The notes under the pieces are model-generated. The model ran no database searches. It saw only the letters and a program-made list of their open reading frames with translations, and was not told the DNA's origin. Source: a virus. From it: a stretch of 36,700 nucleotides of DNA. The stretch is taken from IMG/VR virus record IMGVR_UViG_3300009008_000118, positions 1 to 36,700 of that record. One strand, given 5' to 3'. The translations under genes were made by a program, and so were the position numbers. Of this stretch, positions 7,584-15,360 are shown in pieces. Every line of letters begins with the position of its first letter. The first letter of the stretch is position 1.

Positions 7584-10571
7584 TCAATCTCCGCACCCTC
7601 CTCCTGTGAGGGAACAGGCTTGCCCGTCTGCGGTAACGACTTCTTTAATTTGTTGCATATATTTATCGACATTTTCTTTAGTTAAAGGTATTGCTTGTAA
7701 AGGTTCATTTCCATGACTCCCCGCACGATAAATTGTTAAACCTTTCATGTAAGGCATAAAATCTAAAGCTTGGTTAATCAAATCAGAGGATTCAAAGTCC
7801 TCTGGTAAGTTAATAGTTTTGCTTAAGGCTGAGTCTATATAATGTTGAATAGTGGCTTGTACTCTCATGTGGTCTTCTGGGGTAATGTCATAAGCACCGA
7901 CAAAAGCGCCCAATTCCTTGCCCTCATTATGATACTTCTGGAACAAAGGGTCTACTACAAGAGTTTCTTTCCACACATTACCTTGGCGGTACCTTCTCTT
8001 GTACATTGCAGAAAAGATAGGCTCTATACCAGAGCTTACGCCCATCAACATGGAAATGGTCCCAGTAGGAGGAACCGTCAAAAGGACTGCGTTTCTTATA
8101 CCGTACTTACGAAGGTAATGTCTTATTCTAATAGGGAGAGTTTTACTAAACCCCTCTTTCATGTATTTGTCCCTATCAAACGCAGGGAAGGGCTGCTTGT
8201 CTCTTGCTAGGTATATTGAAGTTTTATAAGCCTCATCCCTAATGGTGGAAAATAATCGTTCAAGAAACTCTAAACATTTTTCGCTACCGTAGCGTAAACT
8301 AAGTTTAATAAGCATGTAATGAAGACCTAGTACACCAAGCCCTATCCTTCTAGAATTGTGCCCTACTTCTTGACATTTAGGAATAGGGAAATGATTTATA
8401 GTTAAAACATTATCTAAGAAACGAACACCTGTTCTTACTGTCTTCGCAAGTTTAGGCCAATCAACTTCTCCATCCTCAGTTACCATGTTGGAAAGATTAA
8501 CATTACCTAAACAACAATTCCCATAACTGGGTAGGGGTATCTCACCACACCCCTGAGAAACAATACCCTCAGAAATCCAAGTATCCGTAATAGGTTCGTA
8601 TAGATCATAAACATCTGCAAAACCATCCTGTTCAATTTTTTTAATTTTTGTTCTATGAGTATTAGTACCTAGCTTCCCAAAAATAACTGCTTTTTTTATT
8701 TTCTCTCTCTTTTCTGGGTGAGAAAGTTTTATATTATTATGGAAAGTAACTATATTACTTGCATTAACCCAAACATCATATTTTGGAGAATTACTTTTTA
8801 TTTTTCTACCATCGTAGGTATGCTCTTTCCTCTCCTGCTCATACATTCTAGCATGAATACCAAATAATAAAAGAATCCTTTTAACATCTGTTGCTAATCT
8901 TTTACTACCAGAACAAAAACGAATATGCGGCAAAGATCCCTTTAAATTTACTGTCCCATCAGTAGAAAATAGTCCGTCCAGAAGCCCTGAGAGGAATTGC
9001 TTGTTAGTATTAATATACTCTAAAGGAATATACTTATAAATAGCCTTACACTTAGGTATACTAGACTTTTCTAAAAGATGAACTACTTCGCTAGTAGATC
9101 CATAATTTAAAGTAACTGCTTTAGTTTGTCTACCTCTAGAATCATAATAATATTCCTTTGTTGTTTCCCCGAACACATCTTCTAATAAAGAATTCCATTC
9201 AACTTCTTCTATATTAGAAGATAATTTTAATCCCTTACTTTTTTCAGTAAAACAACCGTCCCCTAGTACAGTTCCTAAAATAAATCCATATTCTCTATCT
9301 GAATACTTCGATGGTTTGTTAGGAACTTTATTGTTTGGCATTTGTCCTGTAGCAACTCTTACCGTATCCCCTACTTCTAAATCTTTAAGAGAAAGCTGTT
9401 CCCAAAACTGATTAACTCCAGTACCCTTTACTGCATAAAACTTATGGGCCAAAGTACAAGATTGTTCCGATCCGTCCGAGAAAGTTACCTTAAAAACAGG
9501 AAAATTTTCATGTTTTTCAATCTCTTGAATTGGTCTATCAATACCCTCAACTGTTGTAATCTCATCCCCTACTTTAAAATCTTCTACCTTTTTATACCCG
9601 TCTGGGGTTAGAACTAATGATCCTTTTTTAAGGCATGGATTTGTACTATCTAAACTTTCAAAGTAACTAGTGTTAGTATGTCTGTTAGCAAGATCAATAT
9701 TATAAACCCCAGGATCTCCTGAATTAACAGAGTTCGTCCAAATCTTTTCCCAAATCCACTTAGCTTTAATATTCTCTTTCTTTACAAACTCAAATGTTTC
9801 GGACCAGTCCTGTAAGTGGAACCCTTTAGCTCGTTCTATAGCATCATCTTCATCAAGAGCAATAACATTTAAATACCTTTGAACCCCTTTGTTTGTAGTA
9901 GCTTGTAAAACATAGTTATAATACTCTCTGTTATTAAAAGTAAAGTACCAATCTTCGTCTAGCTGTACAGCCTCAACAAACCTATCAGTAATACCTACAG
10001 AAATATTGAAATTTGTAAGCTCACCCTCATCTAATTTAACATGTAAAAAATCCAAAAGGTCTGGGTGAGTTACATTTAGAATTCCTATAAGGGCAGTTCG
10101 TCTAGCCTTACCAGACTTTACATGCTCACCAACCTCATTTATCATCTTAAGAAAAGAGACTGCCCCTGGGGCTGAATTCTTAACATTAGAAATGTCATCA
10201 CCTTTAGGACGAATCTTAGATACATTAAATCCTATGCCACCACCAGCACAAGAGATATTATACATATCGTCAAGAGTTTTTCCTATACTCCCTACAGAAT
10301 CCTCTGGGGATATTACATAACAGTTAAGTAGATTATGCTTTCCAGCATTCCTGCCTGCTCCATAAATGATACGGCCCCCTGGTACAAAATCCCCATCAGC
10401 AATAGCGTCATGGAAGACCTTCTCATACTTAGCTTTATCATCGTCAGGCTCCGCAGAGGCTACAGCCCTTGCTACAATCTTAGCTCTCTCACTCCACTTA
10501 GTTTCCCCAGGATAGGCATATCTAGTGTTGAAAATCTCTTGTCCAAGGTCTGTTAACTTAAGTCTTGTCAT
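7584..10571 (-). CDS. nrdJ: Class II (B12-dependent type) ribonucleotide reductase precursor with an intein at the catalytic cysteine
   Basis: The 995-residue precursor reduces ribonucleotides to deoxyribonucleotides for phage DNA synthesis. Extein landmarks are NCYVI (Cys84), FNISVGITD, the active-site CGEIPLP at residues 675-681, GIEPIFSAMYKRRY, SKTINLP and IYRAGS. The C-terminal Cys-rich redox tail is ACSLTGGGCG. The GIEPIF/YKRRY region and tail, with no NrdB beside it, favour class II (NrdJ). An in-frame intein occupies residues 313-674, leaving 633 extein residues. A segment at about 216-262 (EYYNYVLQATTN to FEFVKK) looks like an extra insertion between the FNIS motif and the DPGVYN helix. 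An AGGAGAA site precedes the ATG. The start overlaps the gp46-like gene stop by 4 nt. Confidence 0.88.
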   Translation of the reverse strand: MTRLKLTDLGQEIFNTRYAYPGETKWSERAKIVARAVASAEPDDDKAKYEKVFHDAIADGDFVPGGRIIYGAGRNAGKHNLLNCYVISPEDSVGSIGKTLDDMYNISCAGGGIGFNVSKIRPKGDDISNVKNSAPGAVSFLKMINEVGEHVKSGKARRTALIGILNVTHPDLLDFLHVKLDEGELTNFNISVGITDRFVEAVQLDEDWYFTFNNREYYNYVLQATTNKGVQRYLNVIALDEDDAIERAKGFHLQDWSETFEFVKKENIKAKWIWEKIWTNSVNSGDPGVYNIDLANRHTNTSYFESLDSTNPCLKKGSLVLTPDGYKKVEDFKVGDEITTVEGIDRPIQEIEKHENFPVFKVTFSDGSEQSCTLAHKFYAVKGTGVNQFWEQLSLKDLEVGDTVRVATGQMPNNKVPNKPSKYSDREYGFILGTVLGDGCFTEKSKGLKLSSNIEEVEWNSLLEDVFGETTKEYYYDSRGRQTKAVTLNYGSTSEVVHLLEKSSIPKCKAIYKYIPLEYINTNKQFLSGLLDGLFSTDGTVNLKGSLPHIRFCSGSKRLATDVKRILLLFGIHARMYEQERKEHTYDGRKIKSNSPKYDVWVNASNIVTFHNNIKLSHPEKREKIKKAVIFGKLGTNTHRTKIKKIEQDGFADVYDLYEPITDTWISEGIVSQGCGEIPLPSYGNCCLGNVNLSNMVTEDGEVDWPKLAKTVRTGVRFLDNVLTINHFPIPKCQEVGHNSRRIGLGVLGLHYMLIKLSLRYGSEKCLEFLERLFSTIRDEAYKTSIYLARDKQPFPAFDRDKYMKEGFSKTLPIRIRHYLRKYGIRNAVLLTVPPTGTISMLMGVSSGIEPIFSAMYKRRYRQGNVWKETLVVDPLFQKYHNEGKELGAFVGAYDITPEDHMRVQATIQHYIDSALSKTINLPEDFESSDLINQALDFMPYMKGLTIYRAGSHGNEPLQAIPLTKENVDKYMQQIKEVVTADGQACSLTGGGCGD
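8550..9635 (-). mobile_element. Intein with LAGLIDADG homing endonuclease inside nrdJ
   Basis: This is a 362-residue in-frame insertion starting at Cys (CLKKGSLVLTPDGYKKVEDF, block A). Block B is CTLAHKFYAV, with Thr61 and His64 in intein numbering. Two LAGLIDADG-like helices are FILGTVLGDG (about 118-127) and FLSGLLDGLFSTDG (about 214-227). Block F is DVYDLYEP, followed by ITDTWISEGIVSQG. It splits the RNR motif TNP-CGEIPL exactly before the catalytic Cys, which would act as the +1 nucleophile. The C-terminal residues are Ser-Gln-Gly and not the usual His-Asn, so the normal Asn cyclisation step is not available as written. It could still be active by an unusual route, or it could be defective. 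Confidence 0.88.
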
Positions 10572-12142
10572 AATATTTTTGATTCTCCTCTTTCTTTTAC
10601 AACCATTAGTGTTTTGGATGATTCTAAATAACTTTTTAGTATAGGGTTATGGGTAATTAAGAAAACAGTCTTTTCTTTTTTCAATTCACATAGTAGATTA
10701 TAGAGACCCTTAATCCCATCTTCATCAAGATTCTCTGCTATTTCATCAAAAAATAGTAAGTTGCTTTTGTGTCCATTAGACATAGTTAGTAAGCTTTGAA
10801 GACCTAGCATAACAGCAAGATTCACTTTCCTTTTCTCACCGCCAGATAAGGATATATAGTGCCTGTAATTTTCTAAAACTTCAATTTTTTCGTTTAATTC
10901 TTCATCAAATTCTACACTAATCGTCCCGTTAGTTAAATATCCTAGATAATAATTACATTGTGTGTTTAAGTAGTCCTTAATTGTCCTTATAACAAATTTA
11001 ACCAGCCCCTTTTCTGAGAAAGCCTTGTCCCAGAAACCCATAATATCATGTCTATTATCTAGGTTTACTCTAGATTCATTAAGTGCAATTATCTCTTTGG
11101 ATACCTTATCTAAAAGGGTTCTGTAAGTATCTTGCTCCCTACGCTCTTTTAGTTTAGCATACTCTAAAGAGCTAATATTTTTATTAGAAAGTATCTTCTT
11201 ATTATCCTCTATTTGCTGCTGTATATCTTTCTTCTCTTTTTTAAATTTTTCTATACTTTTAAAACAGTAATCATAAAACTTTTTATCAATAGTATCATCT
11301 ATCTTAGTTCCACACTCAGAACACTCATAAGTATTCTTTGCTCCAACACCCTTCTTTACTACAGACTCACATCTACTTATCTTAGAAGGTTCAAATTCCA
11401 ATAACTTCCTTTTCAGGGTATTCAAATTATCTTTACATTGTCTTACCAAGTTTTCAGCAGCCAAAAGTGAATCTAACGAAGTAGAGTCTAACAAAGCTAA
11501 TTCCTCTAAAGTTAAAGGATCAGAGTACACTTTTAGTCTGTACGAGTCGGCATCATCCTGTAACCTTCTAATTAAAACATCTTTATCCCTAATTTCTCTC
11601 TTAAGCTTGCTCCTATTTGCCTTGATTTTATTCTTCATATCAAATATGTAATCAAGGTTTAAAAACTTGTTGAGTATCTTCCTCTTATCGTCTGGGGTAG
11701 CGTCTAGGAAGTCCATACAGGCATGTTGACCAAATACGCAGGCTGCCATGAAGGTTTTTATATCAGTCCCTAGGAGGTCTTCTATGCGCCCCTGGGTGTA
11801 TGATGCGTGTGCCTCCGAACAATCCTCACCATCAATATACAGGGTCAAAGAGGTAGGCTTCCTAGATCTTACAATCTTTATATTATCATTAATCTCAATA
11901 GATACTTTACATTTCTTACCTACGGAATGGTTAACCATAGCATCCTCTGTACTCTTACGAATGCTTTTACCAAAAATTCCGTATACAATAGCCTCCAAAA
12001 AAACAGACTTACCTGAACCATTACTCCCTCCTGAATCTTTATTAAGACCCTCAATTGTTATAATTCCATTATAATTAGAGAAGTCTACTTCTCCATGTTT
12101 ATAAGAATAAAAGTTATCAAACTCTACTTTATTAATCTTCAT
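10568..12142 (-). CDS. 46: gp46-like SMC/Rad50-type recombination nuclease subunit
   Basis: This 524-residue ABC-type ATPase pairs with the gp47/Mre11-like nuclease to resect DNA ends for recombination-dependent replication. Walker A is GGSNGSGKS (38-46). Coiled coils flank a CxxC zinc hook, CSEC (Cys274 and Cys277). The ABC signature LSGGEKRK is at 432-439. Walker B is LLFFDE at about 462-467, and a switch His lies in LITHNP (His498). It is slightly shorter than T4 gp46 (560), with short coiled-coil arms. It overlaps the gp47-like gene by 11 nt upstream and nrdJ by 4 nt downstream, so expression is coupled. Confidence 0.93.
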   Translation of the reverse strand: MKINKVEFDNFYSYKHGEVDFSNYNGIITIEGLNKDSGGSNGSGKSVFLEAIVYGIFGKSIRKSTEDAMVNHSVGKKCKVSIEINDNIKIVRSRKPTSLTLYIDGEDCSEAHASYTQGRIEDLLGTDIKTFMAACVFGQHACMDFLDATPDDKRKILNKFLNLDYIFDMKNKIKANRSKLKREIRDKDVLIRRLQDDADSYRLKVYSDPLTLEELALLDSTSLDSLLAAENLVRQCKDNLNTLKRKLLEFEPSKISRCESVVKKGVGAKNTYECSECGTKIDDTIDKKFYDYCFKSIEKFKKEKKDIQQQIEDNKKILSNKNISSLEYAKLKERREQDTYRTLLDKVSKEIIALNESRVNLDNRHDIMGFWDKAFSEKGLVKFVIRTIKDYLNTQCNYYLGYLTNGTISVEFDEELNEKIEVLENYRHYISLSGGEKRKVNLAVMLGLQSLLTMSNGHKSNLLFFDEIAENLDEDGIKGLYNLLCELKKEKTVFLITHNPILKSYLESSKTLMVVKERGESKIL

Positions 12143-13118
12143 CTTTAATATCCGATAGTACTGACATCAATTCTTTTTTACTCCAAGCAGTATGGGCTTG
12201 CTCTATGTAATCATCAATAATCTGGTCATTTATTTGGAACAACTCTACACTAGACTTATACCCACTTAGCTGTTCTTCGTCATAAGTAGGTTGGAATTTA
12301 ATATCCCACTCCTTCACCCAGGGGTACTTTTTCTTTAAATCATATACAGAAAAAGTAACATCATCCCTGTCAAACAATATTCTAGCAATAATATACCTAT
12401 CCTTATATTCAGTAAGAGTATCTAAGTTCCTAGTGGTTAAAACCAAGTGTATAGGACCTTCATCAAAAGGAAATACTTCTAAACCCTTCTCCGAAACAAC
12501 CCCATAATACTTCTGTCCCATATCTTGAAAACAAGTTGAGTAGGGTGTCCCAAGGATAGTAACATCCCCTTTTCTATCATAAGTGTGAATGTGCCCCAAA
12601 ATAGTCCTATTGTTAAAACTGTCCATACAGATAGAAAAATCAGCATCGCCAGCATTGTTGAGGGAACCATCAAAGCCAAAGTGACCATATACCATAGCCC
12701 CTTTAGGAGCAGAATCCAAAGCTGATTTAATAATTTCTTCATTTTCGTAATGTGGTATAAACCAAGCATCATGACCAAGAGCCATATAGCTTACCCTGGT
12801 TACACTATTTATTATAGATATTAACCCGCCACCCCAGGGCCTCTCTAAAATAGATAGTATAGTTAGCCCATCATCTGATTTAGTAGCAGAGTCATGATTT
12901 CCTCTAAGGATATAAGTATCTTTACTTACGCAATCAAAAAATCTCTTTACATCCAAAAGGCATTCAGGCGAAGGGCTGCGCTTATCAAAAACATCCCCGA
13001 GAAATATAACAGTATTAACATCGAGGTTGTAAAGATTTCTAATGGTTTTAAGTTGTTCATGTCTTAATTCTCTATTACTATTATGGAAATGAGTGTCCCC
13101 AATTACTAAAGTTTTCAT
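12132..13118 (-). CDS. 47: gp47-like Mre11-type recombination nuclease
   Basis: The 328-residue calcineurin-like phosphoesterase shows the Mre11 metal-binding motifs in order: GDTHFH (residues 7-12), GDVFDKR (41-47), GNHDS (72-76), and downstream YGHFGF and GHIHTYD. It should form the MR-like complex with the adjacent gp46-type ATPase and process double-strand ends. Its length matches T4 gp47 (339). A GGAGGG site lies upstream of the ATG. The start overlaps the thyX stop (ATGA) and the end overlaps the gp46-like start by 11 nt. Confidence 0.93.
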   Translation of the reverse strand: MKTLVIGDTHFHNSNRELRHEQLKTIRNLYNLDVNTVIFLGDVFDKRSPSPECLLDVKRFFDCVSKDTYILRGNHDSATKSDDGLTILSILERPWGGGLISIINSVTRVSYMALGHDAWFIPHYENEEIIKSALDSAPKGAMVYGHFGFDGSLNNAGDADFSICMDSFNNRTILGHIHTYDRKGDVTILGTPYSTCFQDMGQKYYGVVSEKGLEVFPFDEGPIHLVLTTRNLDTLTEYKDRYIIARILFDRDDVTFSVYDLKKKYPWVKEWDIKFQPTYDEEQLSGYKSSVELFQINDQIIDDYIEQAHTAWSKKELMSVLSDIKDED

Positions 13119-13786
13119 TTAAGTAAAGCCCTCCAAGACATAGGAAACAATTCAGACATAATATCATCAATAGCAAATGAGAAATGTTGTGTCTCTTCTT
13201 GTGCTGTATAGCTGCTGCGCTGATCTACTACTCTAGAAAAAGATGCTAGAGATCCTGTCCAATACCATTCTGTATACATACACTGAGGTAAAACCCCCCG
13301 TGCTATCTCAGGGGCTAACCCATTTATTATCGCAACTTCATAAGCTTCTTTAGCTAAGTCTACAGATTGTTTATAAAGGGACTTTACTGTTTCCTTATCT
13401 TCAATCTCTTTATCACCTGAGCCTTGTTTAATCTTCTTAGCTGGTCTCTCACGCCAGAAATAAGGGGTATAAAACTCAGGCTCATAATCTACATAACGGC
13501 GAGAGATCTCATTTTCTACCAAACCAACCTTGTGCTTAAAAAGTTGTGTTCTTACAAATACAGGTGCTTTTATATGAAGCTGGATCTGTGGGTGAGCGAA
13601 GGGAGTCCAATGATTATTATTTGCTAAATATCTAATTAACCGTTCATCTTTTTCATCTAATTCTGTGCTATGCTTATTAAAAGAAACCCTAGCCGAATTA
13701 ACAACCGTTAAATCAGAGCCCATCCAATCTACTAAACGAACAAACCCGTAATCTAAACAATAAACTGTATAATCTTTATTAATCAT
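13115..13786 (-). CDS. thyX: Flavin-dependent thymidylate synthase ThyX
   Basis: The 223-residue protein methylates dUMP to dTMP using FAD and methylenetetrahydrofolate. The family signature region is present in the variant form KHKVGLVENEISRRY (residues 84-98), ending in the usual NE-x-S-x-RY. The leading RHR of the classical signature is KHK or shifted here, a form I associate with phage ThyX proteins. The C-terminal active-site helix region reads ARGVLPQ, followed by SYTAQEE. An SFNKHS segment near the N-terminus and HWTPFAH also fit. It sits with nrdJ in a nucleotide-supply group. Its start overlaps the polymerase palm gene by 8 nt and its stop overlaps the gp47-like start. Confidence 0.92.
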   Translation of the reverse strand: MINKDYTVYCLDYGFVRLVDWMGSDLTVVNSARVSFNKHSTELDEKDERLIRYLANNNHWTPFAHPQIQLHIKAPVFVRTQLFKHKVGLVENEISRRYVDYEPEFYTPYFWRERPAKKIKQGSGDKEIEDKETVKSLYKQSVDLAKEAYEVAIINGLAPEIARGVLPQCMYTEWYWTGSLASFSRVVDQRSSYTAQEETQHFSFAIDDIMSELFPMSWRALLK

Positions 13787-14891
13787 TAAAATAATTTAAT
13801 AGTTCTGTAATATTTTTTACCTTACCATCCTCATAACATACTTCTTTGCCATCTCCAAAAGAGTGACCTACCTCAGCATCAATAGCAAGAGGTACATCAA
13901 AATGTATGCCAAAATCCTTACGAAGAGTAGGGGTAGATACCATTTCATTATAGCAAACCTCTAAGCATTCTTTTAAGGTTTCCTTAGGACAAACTAGCTC
14001 TAAAGAATCATGAACAGTTGATACTAGATCTGCCCCTAAAGGTTTCAACCTTGTAGAAAGACCTTTTATAGCACACAATATAATATCAGAAGCGGCAGAC
14101 TGTATAGTAAAATTTAACCCTTGCCTAAGAGCCCTTCGTACAATCTTATTATCTCTTGAGAAAGCGTTAGGTAGCCTGCGCTTACGACCAAATATAGACA
14201 CTACACTACCTGTCTCACTAATAGTATCGTAAGTGCTGTTTATATATTTACCTATTCCTGGGAACACCTCCATATAAGTGTTGATGATATGTTCCGCTCT
14301 ATCCATAGATATTCTATTATTGTTAGCTAAGGTGAACGCAGTTCCACCATAAACAATCAAGAAAGAAGTCGCTTTGGCAATTTGCCTCTCCCCCTTAGTA
14401 ACACTTTTTTGGCTCTTATTAAAAAGTAAGGAAGCAGAATAGCTATGAAGATCAGCGCCATCCTTAAAGGCAGAACACATACGCTCATCCTTAGCTACAT
14501 GAGCTAGAACTCTAAGCTCCATGCCTGCGTAATCTATTGTTAGGAATGCCTTATTGTCAGGTGCAATAAACATCCTTCTGATATTGGTATCAGTATCTCT
14601 AGGAAGAGTATGAAAGGATACCCCCATGGCTTTATCAGCATGATAAGATCCGCAGGATAGCCTGCCTGTTACTGTACCATCTAATTTATAATCACAATAA
14701 ACTTTATTCTCACCATTATACTCAATAGCCTTATGCAAGCCTCTTATATAAGTTTTATGTAGTTTTGCTGCCGCTCTCCAGTCTAACAGCTTACTTATCC
14801 ACTCTCTTGCTTGCTCTAACTCATCAGTTGTTCTCTCTTGAAGTACACTACGGGCTACTAGTTTTTCTTGATCTTTTCTTCTTCTTTGCAC
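13779..14891 (-). CDS. Family A DNA polymerase, palm/fingers piece (third of three consecutive pieces)
   Basis: This 370-residue piece contains the whole polymerase active site. Motif A is TIDYAGMELR (Asp120, Glu125). Motif B is RQIAKATSFLIVYGG (Arg169, Lys173, Phe177, Tyr181). The palm helix is GLNFTIQSAASDI. Motif C is TVHDSLEL (His294, Asp295), where Ser replaces the common Glu of HDE. The exonuclease and thumb regions are missing and are encoded in the two preceding genes. The only start available is a GTG at 14891, two codons after an in-frame stop. It overlaps the preceding piece by 44 nt, so either GTG initiation or a +1 frameshift must give the product. T4 itself uses a family B polymerase, so this is a different replication lineage. 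Confidence 0.88.
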   Translation of the reverse strand: MQRRRKDQEKLVARSVLQERTTDELEQAREWISKLLDWRAAAKLHKTYIRGLHKAIEYNGENKVYCDYKLDGTVTGRLSCGSYHADKAMGVSFHTLPRDTDTNIRRMFIAPDNKAFLTIDYAGMELRVLAHVAKDERMCSAFKDGADLHSYSASLLFNKSQKSVTKGERQIAKATSFLIVYGGTAFTLANNNRISMDRAEHIINTYMEVFPGIGKYINSTYDTISETGSVVSIFGRKRRLPNAFSRDNKIVRRALRQGLNFTIQSAASDIILCAIKGLSTRLKPLGADLVSTVHDSLELVCPKETLKECLEVCYNEMVSTPTLRKDFGIHFDVPLAIDAEVGHSFGDGKEVCYEDGKVKNITELLNYFND

Positions 14892-15360
14892 GGTCTTTTA
14901 ACTCATCTGTAATAAAATCTAATATTTCGTCAAGAGTAGCCTTATCAGTAGAAGGCTCTCCTTTGGCTGTAAGCTTAGGTGGATATAATAAAAACCCCTC
15001 CTCAGATGTAAAAAGTATTTCTCTTAAATCTACAGTAGAGGCTAGGTTAGCAGAGGTACTTACATGGGCGTTCATTAAAAGATCATCTTCTATAGACATA
15101 GCTTTAAAATCTAATGCTTTACCTACAGACCCTAGTTCTTTTTTCTCAACATGAAGACCCTCAAACTCCATATCAGCAAATACTGGTAATACTGGGCTTA
15201 AAAGTTTGGACATAATTTCCCAACAACCCTCATCCTTTAGCTTTTCCTCAAGAACATTAAATAACTTTAAAGTAAAGTAAGTATCAGCAGCATTACCATA
15301 AAGACAATCTGCTAAGGGAATGTTAACCCAATCAAAGTTTTTTCCATTTACTGTAAGCAT
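14848..15360 (-). CDS. Family A DNA polymerase, exonuclease-III motif plus thumb piece (second of three)
   Basis: The 170-residue piece begins within the 3'-5' exonuclease domain. LYGNAADTYFTLKLF (Asp26) aligns with the Exo III region of Pol I (Y..xD-x-x-x-TL), and the domain's first two motifs are in the preceding gene. It continues with a helix of the Pol I pre-thumb type (PVLPVFADMEFEGLHVEKKE). The Lys/Arg-rich end is KDRAKKKKRSRK. Its ATG shares one base with the stop of the previous piece (TAATG, 15358-15362). Its frame is offset -1 from the first piece and +1 into the third, so the first and third pieces share a frame. It is a real coding piece by homology. Whether it is a separate polypeptide is uncertain. 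Confidence 0.78.
   Translation of the reverse strand: MLTVNGKNFDWVNIPLADCLYGNAADTYFTLKLFNVLEEKLKDEGCWEIMSKLLSPVLPVFADMEFEGLHVEKKELGSVGKALDFKAMSIEDDLLMNAHVSTSANLASTVDLREILFTSEEGFLLYPPKLTAKGEPSTDKATLDEILDFITDELKDRAKKKKRSRKTSSP

Noticed and set aside
7538-7610. An acidic open reading stretch (GAEIEKLPKEGDDFEE) in another frame overlapping and following the nrdJ stop
   Set aside because: It has no usable start and is only a C-terminal-like tail. The nrdJ frame already ends in the expected Cys-rich redox tail, so this is probably chance or a remnant.
7842-8210. Plus-strand 122-codon frame opposite nrdJ
   Set aside because: It lies entirely within conserved RNR coding sequence on the other strand and has no family features.
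14765-15154. Plus-strand 129-codon frame opposite the polymerase pieces
   Set aside because: It is Ser/Leu-rich antisense of a conserved polymerase region, with no domain or ribosome-binding site.
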